Shown here: piece after piece, positions 32,154 through 36,422 of the stretch
How positions within the stretch are numbered: the first letter of the stretch is position 1
Layout of the letters: every line of letters begins with the position of its first letter
Source: Bacteroidales bacterium
Lineage (GTDB): Bacteria > Bacteroidota > Bacteroidia > Bacteroidales > Muribaculaceae
Assembly (NCBI GenBank): GCA_004554255.1
Contig: SFNC01000007.1
Span: 1-36,422, forward strand
Reading direction: 5' to 3'
Length of the DNA: 36,422 bases
Made by a program: the position numbers and the translations under genes
The notes under the pieces: generated by a model
Databases searched by the model: none
Told to the model about the DNA's origin: nothing
What the model saw: the letters and a program-made list of their open reading frames with translations, nothing else

Positions 32154-34295
32154 ATGAAAAAGATTTTATTAACGCTAATTTCTTGTATAGCACTTATGGC
32201 TAACGCCGAAACACAAAATCCATTTTTCAAGTCTTGGGATACCGTTCACGGAACAATCCCTTTCAGTGAGGTAAACGATACGCACTGGATTCCGGCAATA
32301 GAGCGTGGAATATCCACCGCAAATGCCGAGATCAAGGCTATCACGGACAACAAGGCCAAGGCCGATTTCAACAATACTATTGTCGCCCTGGAGCGCGTTG
32401 GTGCCGACCTGGACAAGGTCCTGGGCACATACTTCCCGTTGCTCAGCGCCGATGCCACCGACGAGATGCTGCAGCAGTCGGTGCAGATTTCGCAGATGCT
32501 CTCCGAATACAGCACTTCCATTATTCTTAACGAGCCGCTGTGGAAGCGCGTAAAGGCTGTTTACGACAACCGCAAGGCCTATAATCTGTGCCCCGAGGAT
32601 TCCATGCTCCTGCAGAAGACTTACGATTCCTTCGCACAGTCCGGCGCGACACTGGAAGGCAAGGACCGCGACGAGTTCAAACGCCTGAATTCCGAGCTGT
32701 CGGCCCTGACAACCCAATTCGGACAGAACGTAAAGAAAGAGCTCCCCACATATAAGATTTATCTTGCCAAGGAGGACCTTGCCGGTCTCCCTCAGACTCA
32801 GATTGACGCCGCCGCCCTTGCTGCAAAGGAGGATGGCAAGGAGGGACAGTACCTGTTCACTCTCGAGGCTCCCGTGTACATGGCGTTCATGAAGTATGCC
32901 GACCGTCGCGACCTGCGCGAGAAAATGTGGCGCCTTTACACAGGCCGCAATATCAAGGGCGAGTACTCGAATATTGAAGTGCTCAAGAAAATTGCCGATA
33001 CACGCCGCCGCCTGGCAAATCTCCTGGGCAAGGAGACTTATGCCCACCATTCGCTCGTGAACACTATGGCTCAGAACCCCGAGGCTGTTTACGATTTGCT
33101 GAATCGTCTGCGCGAGGCTTATACTCCCGCCATGAAGAAGGAGATGGCCGAGCTTACCGCTTTCGCCTCCGAGACAACCGGCAGCAAGATGGAAATCAAG
33201 CCCTGGGATTACAGCTACTGGGCTAACAAACACCGCGCCGCAAAATATGCCTTCGACGAAGAGGCCATGCGTCCTTACTTCGAGCTCAACAATGTTATCA
33301 ATGGCGTTTTCGGCCTGGCAACGCGCCTCTACGGCCTTAACTTCAAGGAAAACCCCGACATACAGGTTTACCACCAGGATGTAAAAGCGTTCGACGTCAC
33401 CGATGCCGACGGCAAATTTGTTGGTGTCCTCTATACCGACTTCTTCCCCCGCGCATCAAAAAGCCCCGGCGCGTGGATGACAAACTTCAAGGAGCAGTGG
33501 ACCGACAAGGACGGAAAGGATTCGCGTCCGCACGTATCCATTGTGATGAACTTCACCAAACCTACTGCCGACAAGCCTTCTCTGCTCACCCCTTACGAGG
33601 TCGAGACCTTCCTGCACGAATTCGGACACAGCCTGCACGGACTGCTCGCCACCGGAAAATACAAATCGCTTTCGGGAACGAATGTTTACCGCGATTTCGT
33701 GGAGCTGCCCTCGCAGTTCAATGAAAACTACCTCAACGAGCGCGAATACCTGGATACTTTCGCAAAACACTATCAGACCGGCGAGGCTATTCCCGACAGT
33801 TTGGTAAACGGCCTGATAACTTCCGCACAGTACGGCGCGGCATACGCATGCATGCGTCAGCTGATGTTCGGATTCCTGGATATGGCATGGCACACCACTA
33901 AAGCTCCTGTGGACGACGCTGTGGCTTTTGAGGCTCAGGCAGTGAAGCCTGTAGAGATTTTTGCCGCCGAAGAAGGCTCGATGACTTCACCCCAGTTCAG
34001 CCATATTTTCTCGGGGGGCTATGCCGCCGGATATTACAGCTACAAGTGGGCTGAGGTCCTGGATGCCGATGCGTTCTCGGTATTCAAGAAAAACGGTATC
34101 TTTGACCCCGCGACCGCCAAGTCCTTCAAGGAGAATATCCTGATGCGCGGCGGCAGCGAGAACCCCGCCGAACTGTACCGCCGCTTCCGTGGCGGTGAGC
34201 CCAACATTGATGCGCTCCTGATTCGTGACGGCATCAAACAGCCCGAGGCTCCCGCTGCCAAGTCCATAAACATAGACCGCGAACACAAGAACTGA
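32154..34295 (+). CDS. M3-family zinc metallopeptidase (Dcp-like)
   Basis: A peptidase of the thimet oligopeptidase family, closest in style to dipeptidyl carboxypeptidase (Dcp). The zinc site is 'FLHEFGHSLHG' with His488, Glu489 and His492; the third ligand Glu follows in the 'LPSQFNENYL' segment. The C-terminal region has the substrate-contact 'FSHIFSGGYAAGYYSYKWAE' pattern, which is diagnostic for M3. A signal peptide (about 1-18, 'LTLISCIALMANAE') places it in the periplasm, where it would trim short peptides. At 713 residues it has normal length. The next gene starts 10 bp downstream and may be co-transcribed. Confidence 0.93.
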   Translation: MKKILLTLISCIALMANAETQNPFFKSWDTVHGTIPFSEVNDTHWIPAIERGISTANAEIKAITDNKAKADFNNTIVALERVGADLDKVLGTYFPLLSADATDEMLQQSVQISQMLSEYSTSIILNEPLWKRVKAVYDNRKAYNLCPEDSMLLQKTYDSFAQSGATLEGKDRDEFKRLNSELSALTTQFGQNVKKELPTYKIYLAKEDLAGLPQTQIDAAALAAKEDGKEGQYLFTLEAPVYMAFMKYADRRDLREKMWRLYTGRNIKGEYSNIEVLKKIADTRRRLANLLGKETYAHHSLVNTMAQNPEAVYDLLNRLREAYTPAMKKEMAELTAFASETTGSKMEIKPWDYSYWANKHRAAKYAFDEEAMRPYFELNNVINGVFGLATRLYGLNFKENPDIQVYHQDVKAFDVTDADGKFVGVLYTDFFPRASKSPGAWMTNFKEQWTDKDGKDSRPHVSIVMNFTKPTADKPSLLTPYEVETFLHEFGHSLHGLLATGKYKSLSGTNVYRDFVELPSQFNENYLNEREYLDTFAKHYQTGEAIPDSLVNGLITSAQYGAAYACMRQLMFGFLDMAWHTTKAPVDDAVAFEAQAVKPVEIFAAEEGSMTSPQFSHIFSGGYAAGYYSYKWAEVLDADAFSVFKKNGIFDPATAKSFKENILMRGGSENPAELYRRFRGGEPNIDALLIRDGIKQPEAPAAKSINIDREHKN

Positions 34296-34305
34296 TTTGT
34301 ACGTC

Positions 34306-35136
34306 ATGCGTGCCGCTCTCCTCGCCATCATCGCCCTCATCCCCTTTGGAGCTTATTCGGAGGGCCCCGACTCCTTGCGCGTAAAGGTGCCGGTGGCCGA
34401 CCCCTCCGCTGTGCCGGCACCGGAGGAGATGGAGCTGTCGGACTCGCTCGGATACAATATTCCCGGACGGCGTTCGCCCGGCGCACTGATGCTGGAACCG
34501 GGAGCTGTCCCGGCCTGGCAAAGCCGCTTCGCCGTGCCCGATATGAGGTTTATACCCGGCATGGCTCCCGTTTCCATGTGGAACTCGGGAGGTATATATG
34601 CCGCCGGGGGACGCTCTGCATTCAACGGTCTGATGGGCATTGAATCGGGTAGTCTGAATCTTGTGCAGAGCTTCGGGCGCCTCAGTTTTATGGCGCATGC
34701 CGATGCCACCAAGATTGGATTTTACCGAGGTCTGTCCACGCAATGGGGATTCGGTGGCTCCATGACTTACACTTTCAGCCCTACGGTTTCGCTGACGGTG
34801 TTCGGTGATTACTACACCCGGCCGGGAGGTATCGCGAATCCCGGAATACGCGAGATGGTGCCCACAGCTTCGTTTGGTGGATATGTGGACTGGCGCTTTG
34901 CCGGACGCTGGGGTGTAAGGGCCGGTGCTGTCGCCAGGCAGACTACATTCTCCAACAGATACGAACTCCAGCCCATGGTGATGCCTTATTTCAGCATTGC
35001 GCCGGGAGCGGAAATCGGAGTGGACGTCGGCGGAATACTATATAATATGTTCAAATCGAATAGTGGCTCCGGGCCGCATAATCCCACCATAGGGCCTATA
35101 AAACCCGGACCGCCGCCTGTCGGACCCAGAAATTAA
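34306..35136 (+). CDS. Putative outer-membrane beta-barrel-like protein
   Basis: A 276-residue protein with a signal peptide (about 1-18, ending GAYS). Residues about 20-75 are Pro/Ser-rich and probably disordered. From about 85 on, alternating strands with Gly and aromatic belts ('WGFGGSMTYTFSPTVSLTVF', 'ASFGGYVDWRFAGRWGVRAG') suggest a small outer-membrane barrel. The C-terminus is unusual: a Pro/Gly tail 'GPIKPGPPPVGPRN' instead of an aromatic-ended strand. I do not recognise a named family. A TTG at 34297 could extend it by three codons, but ATG 34306 is preferred. It follows the peptidase by 10 bp and ends in a double terminator. Confidence 0.75.
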   Translation: MRAALLAIIALIPFGAYSEGPDSLRVKVPVADPSAVPAPEEMELSDSLGYNIPGRRSPGALMLEPGAVPAWQSRFAVPDMRFIPGMAPVSMWNSGGIYAAGGRSAFNGLMGIESGSLNLVQSFGRLSFMAHADATKIGFYRGLSTQWGFGGSMTYTFSPTVSLTVFGDYYTRPGGIANPGIREMVPTASFGGYVDWRFAGRWGVRAGAVARQTTFSNRYELQPMVMPYFSIAPGAEIGVDVGGILYNMFKSNSGSGPHNPTIGPIKPGPPPVGPRN

Positions 35137-35156
35137 TACCTTCGCAAAATTTATGC

Positions 35157-35190
35157 ACCGCCCGTGAGCAAAACGGGCGGTCCTTTGTTA
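35157..35190 (+). terminator. First terminator after the barrel-like gene
   Basis: ACCGCCCGT (35157-35165) pairs with ACGGGCGGT (35173-35181) around loop GAGCAAA; the tail TCCTTTGTT is moderately T-rich. Confidence 0.8.
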
Positions 35191-35210
35191 TACCGGCGCT
35201 GCCGAGTACT

Positions 35211-35235
35211 ATGGCGGCTCCGCCATTTTTCTCTT
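35211..35235 (+). terminator. Second, back-up terminator
   Basis: ATGGCGG (35211-35217) pairs with CCGCCAT (35220-35226) in a very tight hairpin and is followed by TTTTTCTCTT. It stands 30 bases after the first hairpin and just before the ROK kinase promoter. Confidence 0.65.
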
Positions 35236-35264
35236 GCAGATTGGAAGAATAATTACTATATTTG
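35234..35264 (+). promoter_or_regulatory. Promoter of the ROK kinase (TTG-N20-TATATTTG)
   Basis: TTG at 35234-35236 and TATATTTG at 35257-35264 with 20 bases between: a full match to the Bacteroidota consensus. The leader would be about 48 nt. Confidence 0.82.
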
Positions 35265-35317
35265 CAAAATCATTATCGCAATAAAATAATTTTCTTACTC
35301 ATAAACCATAATTACCA

Positions 35318-36301
35318 ATGAAACCATACGTTATTGGCATTGACATGGGTGGTACCAACACTGTGTTCGGTATTGTAGACGCCCGTGGTGCCGTTATTGC
35401 TTCATCTTCCATCAAAACTGCAAAACACTCTAATTTTGATGATTATGTAGACGAACTGTACACCGAAATTACAAAGCTTATCAAAGAAAATGGCGCTGAG
35501 GACAAGGTGCACGGTATCGGTATAGGCGCCCCCAACGCCAACTATTACACCGGTGAGATTTCGGACGGTGTAAACCTCCCCTGGCCCTCGCCCATACCTC
35601 TGGTACAGAAGATTCAGGACAAATTCGGTATTCCCGTAGCCGCCACCAATGATGCCAATGCCGCTGCTATCGGTGAGATGACGTATGGTGTAGCCCGCGG
35701 TCTCAAGGACTTTATAATGATAACTCTCGGTACCGGCGTAGGCTCGGGTATCGTTATCAACGGCCAGGTTGTTTATGGCCACGACGGCTTTGCCGGCGAG
35801 CTCGGCCATGTAACAATGAAGCGTAACAACGGTCGCCTCTGTGGCTGTGGCCGCACAGGTTGCCTCGAGGCTTATTGCTCGGCTACCGGCGTTGCACGCA
35901 CGGCACGCGAGTTCCTGGAAATCCGCAACGAGGATTCTCTGCTCCGCAATCTGGACATTGAAAGTATCACATCCAAAGACGTTTACGACGCCGCTACTGC
36001 CGGTGACAAGCTGGCAAAGGATGTTTTCGAGTACACCGGAAATATACTCGGCGAGGCTCTCGCCGACTTTACAGTGTTCTCGTCGCCTGAGGCGTTCGTG
36101 CTCTTCGGTGGCCTTGCAAAATCCGGCGAACTGCTGATGCGTCCTCTGCGCGAGTCCATGAACCGCAACATGATGTCTATCTTCAAGGGCAAACCCAAAT
36201 TGCTCCTCAGCGATCTCAAGGAAGCCGATGCCGCTATTCTTGGTGCATCCGCTCTGGGCTGGGAGGCCAAGATGCCTGCCACAGCTGCTCCCGAAGCTTA
36301 G
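35318..36301 (+). CDS. ROK-family sugar kinase (glucokinase-like)
   Basis: A cytosolic kinase of the ROK group that phosphorylates glucose or a related hexose. The phosphate-binding loop reads 'GIDMGGTNTVFGIVD', the catalytic Asp112 is in 'ATNDANAAAIGE', the second phosphate loop is 'ITLGTGVGSGIVI', and the zinc motif is 'GELGHVTM' (His164) with 'LCGCGRTGCLEAYCS' (Cys175, Cys177, Cys182). It has 327 residues with no N-terminal helix-turn-helix, so it is an enzyme rather than a ROK repressor. Glucokinase is the likeliest role in Bacteroidota; N-acetylmannosamine or fructose kinases of the same fold cannot be excluded. Confidence 0.9.
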   Translation: MKPYVIGIDMGGTNTVFGIVDARGAVIASSSIKTAKHSNFDDYVDELYTEITKLIKENGAEDKVHGIGIGAPNANYYTGEISDGVNLPWPSPIPLVQKIQDKFGIPVAATNDANAAAIGEMTYGVARGLKDFIMITLGTGVGSGIVINGQVVYGHDGFAGELGHVTMKRNNGRLCGCGRTGCLEAYCSATGVARTAREFLEIRNEDSLLRNLDIESITSKDVYDAATAGDKLAKDVFEYTGNILGEALADFTVFSSPEAFVLFGGLAKSGELLMRPLRESMNRNMMSIFKGKPKLLLSDLKEADAAILGASALGWEAKMPATAAPEA

Positions 36302-36346
36302 ACCCTGTCCCCAAATATTTATTAGACCCCGTTCCCCAATATTTGT
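36299..36346. repeat. 24-bp tandem repeat, two copies
   Basis: TAGACCC-GT-CCC-AATATTT-T occurs at 36299-36322 and 36323-36346 with 4 mismatches in 24. The first copy includes the stop codon of the kinase gene. The GACCC(T/C)GT(C/T)CCC string resembles ends of some insertion sequences, but no transposase is visible before the window ends. Confidence 0.6.
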
Positions 36347-36396
36347 TAACGCAGGGGCGGTGTATTTTCGAGGAAATTACGCAAGTTGAAGAGGGA

Positions 36397-36412
36397 ATGT
36401 AGCGAGCTACAT
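36397..36412. repeat. 16-bp palindrome at the window end
   Basis: ATGTAGC (36397-36403) and GCTACAT (36406-36412) form a hairpin with a 2-nt gap. No T-tract follows within the window. Its role is unknown; it may belong to the same element as the tandem repeat. Confidence 0.45.
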
Positions 36413-36422
36413 GACCGATGAG

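Noticed and set aside
36411..36422. The start of a new gene (ATG at 36411)
   Set aside because: Only four codons are visible before the window ends and the ATG lies in a palindrome; nothing supports coding.
1..36422. A CRISPR array or riboswitch
   Set aside because: No regularly spaced repeats of CRISPR type were found, and the leaders are too short or lack recognisable aptamer elements.

Overview
The window reads as chromosomal DNA from a Bacteroidota bacterium, most likely a gut Muribaculaceae (S24-7) type or close relative; the family placement is inference. Direct signs are repeated TAnnTTTG (-7) promoter boxes, three of them with a TTG 20 bp upstream; an LpxC-FabZ fusion, typical of the phylum; GC that looks like about 55-58% in most genes; no reliance on Shine-Dalgarno sequences; and PepSY-like and Dcp families common in this phylum.

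Layout. 1-5155: the 5' part of a tRNA-Leu(UAG) gene (minus), an EamA-type exporter (minus), an OmpA-like lipoprotein (plus), an AlkD-like HEAT protein (minus), a secreted PepSY-like protein (plus) and dxs (minus). 5266-15156: a tightly packed seven-gene plus-strand unit, valS, a free-standing DsbD-alpha domain, full-length dsbD, mazG, topB, a 52-codon Cys-rich membrane protein and a GH13 alpha-amylase family enzyme. 15235-18501: prs (plus) and an unrecognised 752-codon gene (minus). 18730-24573: a lipid A/LPS unit, lpxD, lpxC-fabZ, lpxA, the RNase P RNA gene rnpB, a DUF695 protein, a CDP-glycerol glycerophosphotransferase-like protein and a Kdo/LPS kinase-like protein. 24589-27929: dnaG and an AT-richer Fic-domain regulator gene (both minus). 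28154-36301: a metallophosphoesterase/beta-propeller protein, efp, an ECF sigma factor with a four-helix membrane partner, a Dcp-like M3 peptidase, an outer-membrane-like protein and a ROK kinase. The window ends in a 24-bp tandem repeat and a small palindrome, possibly the edge of a repeat or mobile element.

Most of the window is housekeeping: isoprenoid, lipid A, PRPP, translation and replication genes. The most unusual element is the Fic gene. Its protein has an N-terminal winged-helix-like region, an inhibitory S-x3-E-G motif and a Fic core in which the catalytic His is Gln. Its promoter lies in an 85-bp dyad of four ATCGGCT(C/A)AA sites arranged as two 32-bp-spaced pairs, which looks like an autoregulatory operator. 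Second-tier items are rnpB lying inside the LPS gene string, the orphan 752-codon gene, an almost leaderless dnaG transcript and the DsbD-alpha duplication. I see no CRISPR array, complete insertion sequence or prophage. No gene-free stretch exceeds 300 bases apart from the one filled by rnpB.
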